A stretch of 64,000 nt of DNA from Sanderia malayensis. Lineage: Eukaryota; Cnidaria; Scyphozoa; Semaeostomeae; Pelagiidae. Where the stretch lies: the NCBI GenBank assembly GCA_013076295.1, contig RQOL01000024.1, positions 1,426,001 through 1,490,000 on the forward strand. Reading direction: 5' to 3'. Every line of letters starts with the position of its first letter. Position 1 is the first letter of the stretch. This document shows, in pieces, positions 47,929 through 61,400 of the stretch. The notes beneath the pieces are model-generated. The model was given only the letters and a program-made list of their open reading frames with translations. It made no database searches and was not told where the DNA came from. A program made the position numbers and the translations under genes.

Positions 47929-49849
47929 AGTATCTTTAATATTGCCAATAAATAATGTCAATGATTTTTATATGGATCTTTCTGCAATTTAAAAATAGCA
48001 AGGAGACACATTAAATACAAAATGATCTTTGCGGTGTTTCATAATTGGCTCACAATGCTACAAATTGACGAAATTAATCTACGTGCCGCGCGGAGGTTCC
48101 TCGTTATTCGCGCGGACGAAAAGCCAACAATGCTACCGCGTTGAGTCTGACGCGATAAAGCGGAGGATAGTGACAAATAGTGACAAAGTGTTTGCTACAA
48201 CTATCATAAAACTATGATGATTCTATAAATGATTTATTAGTTTTATTGCTATTGATAAGAATAGATGAATATTAAACTGAAGGGACACGCTACTTTTTGT
48301 TGACACCGCCGTAATTGTTCTGTAAATCGCGCGCGGTAGCCACTAGTAATTCAGCGCGGTCTTCTTAAGTCATTCAGAACGGTGTGGAAACATGTTGAAA
48401 TAGGAAAACATGGCTCACAAAGTTTATCGATTTATCAAATAAACGATTGACACTGGAATTAAAATGTTGAAACAAGAATCTGATAGAATCATGCGTGTCT
48501 TTATAAACAGAACATCTAGCATTATTTGTTATCAGACAAATTTGCTTTATCTTCAAACTTCGTACCCTATATGTTGTGGTAATTGTATCGATATGAACTA
48601 TGACGCTAAATATGGTTTCTGTTTAGGGTCTATGGATAAAATCGAAACAGAATTACCAATGAACATATACCTATTCCTGACATAAAGTCCAATAAGGATT
48701 ATGGTTTGGACCAATGGCCATAGAAAGCCAGCAAAATCTACCACATTTTGAGGTGCATATTGGCTTTGCAGCAATGCAAAATAATGAGGCTTTCAAAACT
48801 TATGCAACACGCAATTCAATAACATCGTTTTCGAATAAACATTGCAAAATACTCATTCAAGATGTAAGAGAAAAACGGCAATTGAAGCCCAAACACAACG
48901 AGACAACTATTCACCCCCACATGATGCTAAAGGCTATAAACTGCCCCACATGCCCCACATGCCCCACCTGTCTAACAAACTGCCGGTTTATAATGGGGCA
49001 CGTTGTTGCCTCAAAGGTTTGTTGTTACAGGGGGATTTCGCTAGATTTCAAAAGAAACACAAAAGATATTGAAAATATGGTAAACAACAAGAGAAGCACG
49101 TTGTTCTCATGCCATTTGCTGTTTGCATACAGCCACAAACAATGTTATATCTTATGGGACACGTTTGAATAAGGGATACGATTATGCATAGTGCACAAAT
49201 TTCTATGATAATAATGCCTAAGTTTTCCCAAGTTTGGGCGTTATTTATCGCGTTGGTGATGTCGAGTCCCTGTATTCTCGTAAGAGTGTACAGAGAGGCA
49301 GCATTTGTGAAAATAACACAACATCATCAAGACATTCAGAAACCGCAGTGGGCGGGCGGAGAAGAATGGAAGTTTCGCATCAATCTCCATGCGCTCTGTT
49401 CTGCGCGTGTGTCTCAGTGATCATCAAGATAATGATTTGCGGTGGAAAATACCTGCAGATCATGTCAAACAAACAAAAACACCTGATCTGGAAATAGAGC
49501 ATGTTCTATAGTGATTTATTCAATGAAAAAAATGTTAATGCTAATCTACATCGCAATCTTTAGCGAGTAAACACTGAATTCTATGTATTTCACGGACGTC
49601 ACAAGGTCTTAAATTTACATGACCGCGCGGCTACTGCATTCAAAGCGGTTCGCACAAAAATCAGCCGCTTTGAACCGCGCGTATCAATGATACGTCAACT
49701 GTGAAGTGTTGTAACCACAATCTCCTTTTCATTCAAGACGTGCAATCGAGATTACCACCACGGCAAAATAAGTGTTTTCTAGAAGCAAGAGCACTGCCTA
49801 AAAAATTATATAGCTTACCACTGGTCACGTGGTTTCAATGAAAATAGAA
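47929..49849. other. Intergenic region, no supported gene
   Basis: Mostly AT-rich with islands of CGCG-containing sequence near 48070-48130, 48320-48360 and 49620-49680. A CCCCACATG triplication lies at about 48940-48970, and a hairpin TTCAAAGCGG / CCGCTTTGAA at about 49640-49680. A stop-free frame at about 49311-49499 reads like protein but lacks a start or clear splice sites. Confidence 0.45.
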
Positions 49850-51554
49850 ATTTGTGGCCGAGATTGCGGGCACAGACACCAATCCTACCCTCAAAGAGCT
49901 TTCCGACAAAACAGTTGATGATTGTTTTGGTCTCCAACCGCAAGATCCCCTGATCTGAGAGAACAAGTTTACAAAGGCATAGTCTATTAACCGGACCTTG
50001 AGACTATGGACCCCGGACCCCGGACCATACCATGTGACCGGACCATGTGACCGGACCATAGGACCAGACCATAAGACCAGACCATAGTTTCGGACCAGAG
50101 GGAATCCCCACATTTATGAAGTAATTTAAATTAATTGTTACGGCTTCGGTTATGTCTTCGGTGATATTTCCGGGCATCACGATATTTACATTCGTGACTT
50201 CTTGATAAATTGTCAACTTGGTTCCTGTCTACTAAGGCTCTACTCTTTCTCTGTTCACCAATATTTCTCTCATGAGATTCGAACAAGCAAATAGTACGCA
50301 CACATACAATACACAAAATGACACAATCATATTTATTCCTTCATTTCTGTCACGAAACCAAGAGCTTCTTTAAAGCATACAATAACGACTGTCGACAAAC
50401 GACAAACAACGACAGCAGTATCTCCAACACTGCACAAACGGCGGCCCAACAACAATAAATCCAAAAGACTACGGCAAGGCAACAAGATCTTTCTCAAGCA
50501 TCCTCATCCCCAACGTTAGGTTTCTTCCCCTCGATCACAACGAGTTACTTGTAGAAATATATTTTTGAAACTCGATTTTGCTACCAAAGGTTTCTTGAGT
50601 GTTTATGAAATTTTTGTATACGGAAACGTGCCAGATTTTAAGTAGTTTTTGTAGTGTAACGTGTATCAGCAGGACACATATCCAGAGATATACTTATTTA
50701 TTATTTATTTCAACAACAATAAACATAATAATAAACATAATAGTAATAAACACAATAATTTCAACACCAATAAACGTTTCGTGTGGCAGAATCAAATTTA
50801 ACAAAACTTTTAGCATTTAACAAATTTAACACTCAAGAAACCTTTGGTAGCAAAATCGAGTTTCAAAAATATATTTCTACAAGTAACTCGTTGTGATCGA
50901 GGGGAAGAAACCTAACGTTGGGGATGAGGATGCTTGAGAAAGATCTTGTTGCCTTGCCGTAGTCTTTTGGATTTATTGTTGTTGGGCCGCCGTTTGTGCA
51001 GTGTTGGAGATACTGCTGTCGTTGTTTGTCGTTTGTCGACAGTCGTTATTGTATGCTTCAAAGAAGCTCTTGGTTTCGTGACAGAAATGAAGGAATAAAT
51101 ATGATTGTGTCATTTTGTGTATTGTATGTGTGCGTACTATTTGCTTGTTCGAATCTCATGAGAAAAATATTGGTGAACAGAGAAAGAGTAGAGCCTTAGT
51201 AGACAGGAACCAAGTTGACAATTTATCAAGAAGTCACGAATGTAAATATCGTGATGCCCGGAAATATCACCGAAGACATAACCGAAGCCGTAACAATTAA
51301 TTTAAATTACTTCATAAATGTGGGGATTCCCTCTGGTCCGAAACTATGGTCTGGTCTTATGGTCTGGTCCTATGGTCCGGTCCTATGGTCCGGTCACATG
51401 GTATGGTCCGGGGTCCGGGGTCCATAGTCTCAAGGTCCGGTTAATAGACTATGCCGTTTACAAAAGATATGAATCTTGCAAGGCCCGGCTCAAACTAAAA
51501 AAGCCTGACCTTTTAAACGCGGTTAGATCAACACTGCTGGATACACCCAATTAA
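49850..51554 (+). pseudogene. Decayed coding stretch split by a transposon
   Basis: Left of the element a frame reads AGTDTNPTLKELSDKTVDD; right of it another reads RYESCKARLKLKKPDLLNAV and ends in a stop near 51554. Removing the insertion and one copy of the target duplication joins sequence through GTTTACAAA into a frame reading REQVYKRYESCKARL. The upstream part is in a different frame, so a further small indel separates them. I do not recognise the protein. It could be an old transposase or a host exon. Confidence 0.35.
49976..51455. mobile_element. Fold-back, Mutator-like element with 628-bp arms
   Basis: Left arm 49976-50603 and right arm 50828-51455 are near-identical reverse complements, with a 224-bp spacer. 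The ends are GGCATAGTCTATTAA and its complement. GTTTACAAA flanks both sides (49967-49975 and 51456-51464), a perfect 9-bp target duplication, as expected for Mutator-like elements, which also tend to have long inverted ends. Just inside each end is a tandem array of GGTCCGGTCCTAT-like 13-mers. No transposase is encoded, so it is non-autonomous. Only a few arm mismatches are visible, so the insertion is young or the arms are being homogenised. Confidence 0.88.
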
Positions 51555-51564
51555 AGATATCTCT

Positions 51565-52440
51565 CACTGCGATTGTAAATCAGTTTTCTCAATCACAATA
51601 TCTGCACTGCGCGATGAAATTCATCCAGCGCGGTCAAAGAGCTTCGCCTTATCATGCCAACGCGCAAATTGATGTACACATCACGCTATCCTATTTATCC
51701 ATTCGCGGATTTAGCCGCTTGTAAGATTATTATTCTTTTCAATGAAATTATATTGGTGAAAGAGAAGGGGATCCACAAACGCACTATTTCTTTAGCCAAT
51801 CGTCATCGATCTATACATAACATGGAATTAAATACGCTATTCTCATTACTCCATTCACCACCAAAGTGATTGTTTACAATAGTAGTGACGTAAATTAATG
51901 GCAATAATAAACCAGTAATTTCTGGAATCCATTTCTACCCAATTTCAGGAGGCTCGGCTTTTCGTCATATGACTGAGAACATTTCAGAAGAATATTCAAC
52001 TCAGATGGGTCTTCATATTCACAACATTCGCATTTAACACCATAAACACTATCTGTCTCAAATACATATATACGCTACGTCATAGCTTGAATAGCTTCAA
52101 CATGTATGTACTTCACTACTTTATCACATACAGTTCTACATCTGCTACAGTCAAGTATAAAAGCAAGTCGTCAATGAAATGAAGGTCTAACCTAGCGTCT
52201 ATACAAAATTTCCAAGATTTCCATTAAAAATATCACCAGTTTTTCTTACGTGAACTCTAACCATGTATAATTATTCACATGGTTACCGTAATCTATTCCG
52301 ATGGCTTGAAATTGCTTGGTAGTGGCATTAATCTTTGAGGATCACAGTCTGATAATAAAAATAACATCGTAATACATTCAACTGTATCATCGAGATCATC
52401 ATCATTATCATTTCTTCATCTAGATCAGTTCTTTTGCCTA
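51565..52440. other. 3' flank of the SCAF4/8-like gene
   Basis: About 880 bases between the decayed stretch and the minus-strand stop codon at 52441. The 3' UTR of the SCAF4/8-like gene lies at its right end; no clear poly(A) signal was picked out. Confidence 0.4.
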
Positions 52441-55400
52441 TCATCTTCGCTTGCGCCTTCGTTTCCGTCCTCTTGTAGCTTTGCCTCTATTCGCTGGTGC
52501 AACAGCCTCAGTTTGAGATACATCCGTCGTCTCAGCCTCGTCATGAGATGGCCCAGTTAATTCAGCATCATCTTGACTCGCCTCAGTCTCCTGCTGAGAT
52601 ACGTCTAAAGATTCTACGTCCATTTTGGGGGCCTCAGTCATAAGTACATCCTCTTGAACCACCTCGGCTGTTTCAGTTTCATCTTGAGGCACCGTGGTAG
52701 CTTCCACGTCTTCTTTAATCGCTTCCACCTCTTCCGCATCCTCTTGGGACACTTCCGTAGATTCAGCACCCTCTTGTACGATCTCTGCCGCTTGAAAATT
52801 TTCTCGAGGTACCTCACCCATTTCTGCGTCATCTTGAGGAGTCTCTGTTACTCCCGTATCCTCCCGAGATGCCCTCGCGGCTTCTGCAACCTCTGAAACA
52901 ACCTCTGCAACTTCGAAATCCTCCCGAGTAGCCTCGGTAGATTCGGCAGACTCTTGAAGTAGTTCTGTAGTTTCTAAAACCTCTTGAGCAGCCTCAACAC
53001 ATTCTGCAACCTCTTGAGCGGCTTCGGTAGCATCCACAGGCATCTCTGGACTTCCTTCAATACCTTGGAAAACCTCTGTAGCATTAGCGACATTTTCAGG
53101 CACCCCTGTGTCGTCTGTATTCTCTTGAGGAGTCTCTACGTCTTTAGCATCATCTTGAGATACGCATACAGCTTCTGAAGATACAATTGTTGTTATAGCA
53201 TCGTCTTGAGGTAGCAATGTCCTTTCTGATATCTCTTGAGATGTTTCTTCTTCATTTTCTTCAGAGGGTTTTTCACTATAATCTTGCAATGCTTCAGTAC
53301 CATATTGACTTGCCTCGTTTGGATTTTTAACCTCTTCTTCATTTATTTCATGTGATTCAGTCACTTGAACATCTTCAACATTATCACTTCGAGTTGCACC
53401 TTCAACTTCTGTTATCGACTCCTCTATTCCACTCATATCTTCTTTCAATTGGACATCACCTTCAACCACATTTCTTTTATCTAAATCCTCTTCGAATATT
53501 TCTGTCAGTTCATTGTGGACATCATCAGCAGGCTAAAATGGACCATGAATCAAATAGGATCAAATGCCCATCGTTATAGGCACAAATACAAGATACAAGA
53601 GACAAGTTAAACTGATTCTAGAATCATAAGAACATAAAATCACCTTGTCAGGTTGATCTTCTTCCTTCTTGATAGTCGTATTTTCACCATCTTCTTGTTT
53701 GACTTCTTCTTTAGCAACTTCTTTCATTTCGTCATCGGAATCCAAAGAAAACATGTCGATTTTCTTTTCTGGTTTATTATCATCATCAAATAAAGATGGT
53801 TTGGCAGCCAGTTGTAATGATGACCCTTTTTTAACTTGCGACCCAACGAAGCCAAATCCTTGCTGAAGCAATGGTTTTGTAGAGGTATCTTCAGGTTTCT
53901 CGGTTTGCGACACATCACTTGACGGCTTCTCCAGCGTTTTCCAGCCACCTATTATAAAACACGGATCAATACACGTATTTGCGAGCAGACAATGCTCGAA
54001 ATGAAAAGAATTATGCGGATGTGACCGATAAATGTGTTAACATGAACCGCATTGCATCGTTGACCTGGCCGATCACAAGTACCGTATTTCCTCTGCTGAG
54101 CGCCCGGGCGCTTATTAAATATTTTGCAAAATTAGAAAATACTTGGCAAAATTATTTGAACCCAACAATGAAAATTTAAGAATTGGCTCACATTTTTTTA
54201 TTTTAGGGGGGGGGGGTTATTGGAGGGGGCGGTTAAAAGAGGGTGGACGCTAATTGGAGGGACTACGGTAACTTATACATAGATTTGAAGTAGAGAACAA
54301 ACAGAAAAATTAAATAGATAAAGCAACTAACCTTTATCATCTTCAGTTTCTATCTTTTCTGATTCCATAACATCGTTCTTAACTTTTTTCAGATCAGGTT
54401 CGTCCAATGAATCGTCAGTTTTTTTCTCAGATCGTCCAGGCTCTTGATCCCTTGAGCTCCTTCTACTCCTATCAGATTCTCGCTCCTTATCTGAATCCCT
54501 ATCACGATCCCTACTTCGATCCGAATCTCTTCCACGACTCCTGTCGCGATCTCTGCTACGATCCCTGCTACGATTACGATCCTTGCTGCGATCTCGAGAC
54601 CGATATCGATCACGGTCTGGGTGTCTTCTGTCTCTGTCGTAATCCCGATCTCTGCCTCGATCCCGGTCTCCATCCCGATCTCTGTCTCTCCCGAAGTCAC
54701 GATCCCGATCTCTGCCTGAAAATCTTCGTCGATCCCTATCCCGATCTCGATCCCTACTGCGATCACCTGGAATAAAAAAATCTTTTAAAATTGACGACTC
54801 ACGTTTATATTTCAGTAAAATATCACTTAAGAAAGAACAACGGGTATATTAACAACAAACTGCACAACACAACGAAATCTCTTATCATTCAAGCACTGTG
54901 TCATTCATCAAAGTTCAGCAGTTCTCTACAGTTTTAATTTATCATTGGTTTTGCTAGCTATTAACAAATATATTTCGGTCTTTCGTCAAGATTCTCCATA
55001 CCATGATCCACTCTAGATACACATACACATTGTGTGTGTATACATGCGCGCATGCGTGTGTAAGCATAAGAATAAGTGATTATAATAAATTGACATAAAG
55101 CAAAACTCACCCCTACTATCATGATCACGATGCCTGCCTCTGTCGTAATCTTTACTTCGATCTCTGTATCTATCACCCCTGTCTCTTCTCTTATCGCCAG
55201 CGCGTGGCTCTGACCCTTCTTTCGATAGATTATCTTCTGATTTCCTCCCCTTGTCCGCCTCTTCGCTCGTCTCTTTCGTCCGGCCTGATAAACCTTCCGA
55301 AACCACGACTGATTTCTCGACGGGTTTCCCAGCCTCTGGCTTGAACTCTTTGGCAACATCCTGCGTCTTATCGACAACCGTGTTTCTACTTGTATCTCTA

Positions 55401-58400
55401 GTCGGATCATTGACTTGAGTTGGTTCAACTGGCAGTCTCATTCTTTGTGGCATCCTTGGCTGACGTTCTTCGAACGGCGGTCTCGCAAAGCCGCGCGGCG
55501 GTCCTCTTGGACCTGGAAAACTGGCGCTTGGATCATGCCACATTGCTCTTGGACCGGGTTGATTCGGTCCAAAATCACCCGGATCACTAGACGGTGGCGG
55601 TTCTAGTAGACCGGGTCTGTGATGACGTTGAGTAGGATCAAACAGTGGATGTGGTGGAACAAATCCTGGAGGCATACCTTGAGGTGGAATCCCCATGCCA
55701 GGCGGTGGGGGCATGCCCATACCGAAACTCGGCATCATACCAGGCAGTGGCATTCCAGGCATCGGTGGGGCAAATCCGGGTGGAAATGGTATCAAGCCGG
55801 GGGGTGGTATGGGCATAACATGCGGAGGTGGTGCACCCATGATATTTGGCGGAACAAGTTGCATTGGTTGTATTGCCGGCGTAGCGAGGGAATTGTCTGG
55901 TTCAGCTGTGAGATGATAAAAATTCCTTGTCAATATTAAAGCTCGATCAAGGTCGGGGTCGGGGTTAGGGTTGGGGTTACGGTGGTACGACGGCTAACCC
56001 TAACCTGATCATGGGGAACGCGAACAACTCAACCACATCTCGTGAAAGAACGTCACGAAGCAATGCAACTACTACGCTACGTTCTAGCATCACCAGAGTG
56101 CTAGAACGTAACCAATTTAGGATGAAGCAAACATGAGGCATTTTGAAACGTAAATGCATTCACTCGTAGCCACGGGCATATTGTCAATGCTTTGTTGGCT
56201 GATCCGTTTATGCCCATGCTTGACGCTTGATGAATGCGAAGAACAATAATACCTGCATTGTGCAATCGTGCTGTTCTTGAAACTACGCTTGGCTTTTATT
56301 CAATGATGCTTAAAATCACATATGGTTTTCAACACTGCAAGACGTGGAAACGCATGAAATATTTACGACTTGCTGGATAATCGAAAATTTGTCTCGCTAA
56401 TCTGATTAGGAAGAGGAGTATCATGGCATCGTGGATTTTCCGCATTCTAACGACACTCGCATATGAATGAGAGAAATTGCGAACGCTGTGATTTCGAACT
56501 GCGAAAGGTATGGCTGTAGAAATCTACAGAGCATATGTGTAGTTTCACAGACATGGTGTATGCCAAAATGCATGATATTCCATCACTCTGATGGTAATAG
56601 TGAAGATTAGGAGCGTGCTAACGTGTGCCATTGGATGTGTGGCGTCAAATTCAACACATCAGAGAGAGAGAATAATAAGATTATGTGATTGAATTCCAAC
56701 GACATCTGTTGCATTTCACATCGAAATTGGCAATTAGCTGCGTCAGAAGAAAACAAAGTCGACTTCTATCGTGAAAAACAAGAAGGATTAGAGGTTAATC
56801 CTGAGAAGACACTGCTACTCCTTCGCGCAAAGGTTGCTTGAAACCAAAGAAACTGAACGGTATGTGTAGCGTGCCGCCTAGATGAAATTCGTTACAACGG
56901 TCTAGCGGACGCGAACGTACAAAGTTTCCAGCGCGCGGATTTTAAAAGATGCTCATGGGGCTTCCAGCAAATGGTTGAGTTTGAAATTCTATTTCGAAGA
57001 CCCAAAAACTATATTTCGCATCGAAATCTGTCCACAGTCAATTTCACAATTCTGTCTTGTTGGAAAGAGACATTAACCCCGTACAACATACAACAATAAT
57101 AGATAATCACTTACCTTCAAGCTCCATGTCGGGGGGTAAGCTATCACGATCGATCACTCCACCATCAAGCAGATCTTTCAAGTTCGTACCTCGTATGCGA
57201 TCCCATGGAATGAACGTGACACCCTGTTCCTCATCCCAAAACTGCTTGTGATCTGATCCCTTGATGGATTTGCCGGGGGCCCATGCCATCTACGAATAAA
57301 TAAACTCAGCTATCAACAAATACGCGATAGTTTTGATAATGATTGTTACATTATTAAAGGCAACGCGGAATATTAACTGGCCTGGTCTGGCAGTTAAAAC
57401 AACTCATCCATCAATGTATGTATGTATGCATTCGATGCCATACAGTAAAAACCTGCTTAGAACTTGGAACTTTCCGTCCAGTCCGTTGTTCAAACACAAT
57501 GACCTATTGTCTTTGTGGTTATTCCAATACAATAGCCTATTGTTTCTTCTATTGTTTTGAATAGAAATTTCGGCCTCTTCATCCACTGGTTCCTTTATGC
57601 GGGTGTTGGTGCGGGTGTGGTCGAAATGGAGATGGCAGAAATGAAAAAAGTATAAAAATGATATTAATTTCGTATCTGAAATGTAGAGAGCTCCTAAATA
57701 ATCTCTCAGAGCCACGCGCTTTCGGTATTGCTTGAAGTTTTCAGTAATCCAATTTCATGGGGTCAGTTTTGCGTTGACTGTCCGTAAAATCCGAAAACGT
57801 CCACACAAACAAGGCCTGAAGTTACTCACTCGAATAGTGTGACCCATGAATCGACGATTTCGCAATTGCTGCAAAGCCACATCAGCCTCTCTTCTTTTTT
57901 TCATAACAATAAACGAACAGCCCCGGGCCTGAACAAGCTGAAAGAAAAACAAAAACGTAATCATAAACATATTGAGCCTTGTGCATAACTTGAACTGGCG
58001 TTGCTTAGAACATCAGAGATCTGTTACAATGCAGTGTAGAATCGAGCTGCTTCTGAGGAGCCCTTGAATACAATATGTGAAACCTGGCCGAGAAATCAAA
58101 CCGGAATTCTATTCTGATACTCACATCAATTGATTCGACTTCCCCGAACTCACTGAATGTCTCTCTTAGTTGTTCAGCGGTTGTCCTTTGAGGTAGATGA
58201 CCAACCCAAATGGTTAAACTGCACACTGAAATGCAATGAAGAAAATATATCATTAGGAGCTAAAGGCAGTAGAAAGGTGCGAGAAACATCTCATGGCAAA
58301 GAAGGAGTGAAAGAAGAATCGAACAACTTACAGCTGAGTCTGCCCTTCTTTATATCCGGATATCCAAGCTTCCATCTTTCTTCAGGACTGAGTTCCTTTC

Positions 58401-61400
58401 TACCAGGTTGCTCAACAACTTGGTTTACTTCTTGGATATTACTCGCAACTGTTTGCTCAATGCTGACTTGTGGCTCTTTATCATCTTCTCTGTTCCACCG
58501 AGAAGCTCTTTGTCTTCCTTCTCTTTGTCCCCGTAATAACGCTCTATTCTCCTTCTCCTTTGCTTCTCTTTCTCTGGCTTCCCTGATTTCTTTCTCTTTA
58601 GCCTCCCTCTCTCTTTCTCTAGCCTCCCTTTCTTTAGCCTCCCTCTCTCTGGCCTCCCTTTCCTTAGCCTCCCTCTCTCTGGCCTCCCGCTCTCTAGCCT
58701 CCCTCTCTCTAGCCTCTCTTTCTCTAGCCTCCCTCTCTCTGGCCTCCCTCTCCCTTCGTTCCCTTTCCTTTGCTTCTTCTTCTCTAAAGTCCCTTCCTTC
58801 CCAATCTCTGTATCCCCGTTCTCTTCGATCTCTATCAACTGCACCTCCTTCCATACCGTATCTATAATCATAACGATCATTTCCTCCGCGATTCGCGTGC
58901 ACTTGTTCCCGCGGGTAATCCCGCGCTCGACGTAGGTCTCCTTCGCTAGGTTCATCTATTCGTCGAAAACCTCCGCGGTTGGCATCGTGATTATCGGCCG
59001 TGTGAAAATTCCCTCTTGTCCAGTTGCTATTCTGCTTCGGAGGGGCGTGTTCTACAAACAAAATTGTGGAATGTATAAACAAGAACTTGTACAATAGAAG
59101 AGGCTCCCTTGCAAATACAATCAAAGATCGACTTGCAAAGCCTCCTGCCCCCTTGTAGCGAAGATTCCAGTAGCTATAGCAAACTACTGTCCAGGTCCTT
59201 CTAATTTACCCTTGGCTTAACCGATTATCAATAAGATATTCGGATCTAACTTAGTTTGGCATAAAAGATACATGTGTAAGAAGCTTACCGCCTAAAAATG
59301 GCAACTGTGTGCTGCCGTTGCCATGGGATTCATCTCTGCTCGTGTGGTGCAAATCCTCGATACCAGAACGAGGCTGGTACTTCTCTCCTTCTCGCAAAGC
59401 TTGGCTTTTCTGCATCTTCACATTCTCTTGCAGCTGTTGCAATATTCCAGCAACTTTAGAACCATACTCCGGCGACTCTTTCAAACTAAAAATTCAGAAA
59501 TCGAGATGGCGTGCTTGAATCAAATTCACAGCAGAACGCAAGAGATGACTAAGATGCGAGGGCCTTAATGCCCCCAATCTAAACCGAGGCTGGAAAGCGA
59601 TAACAAGGGTGTAAATGGAGGTTGTAAGGCTTGTACTTGTGCCTCATTCATAGCTTAGTCGTATCAACTTCAAATAAAGTCCATTACCGGCACTATAAAT
59701 ACAGGTAGCTAGACAAATAGATCTGGTCTGAATGAGTGCATTGACCGAATGCTTGATCATTGATTTGATTTCAGATCAAGAAATACCCCCCCCCCCCCAC
59801 CTCACCCGAAAGTTAATTAAATTTCGTTGAAGCAAGTGGCATAAGTGTAACGTTGAAAATTCATACAATACTTGATAAGAAGCGCATAAATAGAATAAAT
59901 ATATTATCAATACAAACATGAATAGGATAACAATTCAAAAAGAATAAAACCCTCCAGTATTGTGCATTGTGGAAAGAAAGCTTGTGTATCAATAACCAAT
60001 TTCTACAGATAAGTGAAAATAGTGGATTTGTGTAGAAATGCGCTGGACAAATAATTAATGCTGATCAGATTTTTAATTGGCCGCAATCTTCATTTTACGA
60101 CAGCATAGACGCGTAGAGTTCAAAGGAACGAGCTTATTGTCTGGTTCGGCATTAATCACTGATTGAGTAATTTGTTTCGTCTTTCTTATCATTTTATCCG
60201 CTAATTTCCTCAACTGCGCTAATTATAGTCTAAGCACTTTGCAACTAGAAGAAAACGCTTGGAAATAGCACAAAGCTATATATCTTTGCAATGTGATGGG
60301 AAAACTTCCAGACTTCCTTCCTAATACGACCGCCTACTGACGTTGCGAGATACAGTAGAATTTCCTGTTATAATTCTCCAGTTGCGATTGTCTTTCCACG
60401 CTCTGCTTGCCGTGAGAACGCGCGGCAAAATCTTATACTACGCGGGAGCTACATATTCCTAAAACACCCTTTCCTCTCAAAACCCCGCTCGCCATTACGC
60501 GCAACGCAACATTCAACCGCGCGGCAAAATCTTACGCGGCGCGGGAATTACGTCAACGGGAAAATTATCGACGAGCCTGGCTTCAGACAACTCCGCGCGG
60601 TTAGTTGATACAAAATAAAAATATGATGATAGCTACCTTTTTCTAAGCCGCGTCTCTTCTTCCATTAAGTGACGTCGATGTTCTGCTAGCCGATCTTCAT
60701 CATTATCATCATCACCATAATCGAATGCATCCAACAAGGCCTGATACAACAAAACGAGGTTGTGCAACAATGTCACAATTCAATTCATCTTACAGTAAGG
60801 CAAGCATCAACACAAACCAAACCCTAATATCACAATGAAATTTCAACGTTTTACCTATGCCACTGCTTCAGCCCCTTAAATCCGTTCCATCACCCCCCTC
60901 CCTACTTACCCTGGCATATTCATTGCCCTCATTCAGACTCGACCTAAATAATTTCACAGCAGGCTAAAATGACTCCTTCGCCATAGCTACCATGCCAAAT
61001 AGTACACCAGACCAGTTAGGCTGTAAACAAGACTAGTAGAAGCAATAGCAAGGCCATAATGAGGCCAGCCCTAAACGAGGGCGTTTTAAGTAGCATAATA
61101 TCTTAACCTAAAGTTCCTATCTGATCATTTTCTTGCAACTTGCAACTTGCTTGAGTTTTCCAAAATGCTCTCCTTGGTCATTGATGGTAAATTCGTTGAA
61201 ATAGCTTGTGTTGTTGCTGAAGAGTGCACTATTGCTGCAGATTTGGCCCAAGCATTATCCTAATAAACATAATCCTATAAAAATATAATAATAATAATGG
61301 TGATCATCATACCTGGTTGAATCCGGGACTTTTTCCTTTGTTATCAGCGTGCAATGGATGTTGTCCTGTCACGTGACGTACTTGTGGTTTGCGTTGTTCT

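Noticed and set aside
48714..49172. 152-codon plus-strand ORF
   Set aside because: It includes a CCCCACATG short repeat translated as CPT units, has no recognisable motif and no supporting splice or poly(A) context.
49311..49499. Protein-like frame ending LRWKIPADHVKQTKTPDLEI
   Set aside because: It looks plausible, but there is no start codon in context, no clear acceptor and no family match; too weak to call.
55955..56005. Telomere or chromosome-fusion scar
   Set aside because: Only one or two TTAGGG/CCCTAA units on each side; too short to support a fusion point.
58157..58867. Plus-strand open frame of 236 codons rich in LASLSLAS
   Set aside because: It is the antisense shadow of the EAR repeat in SCAF4/8, whose minus-strand frame joins neighbours correctly.
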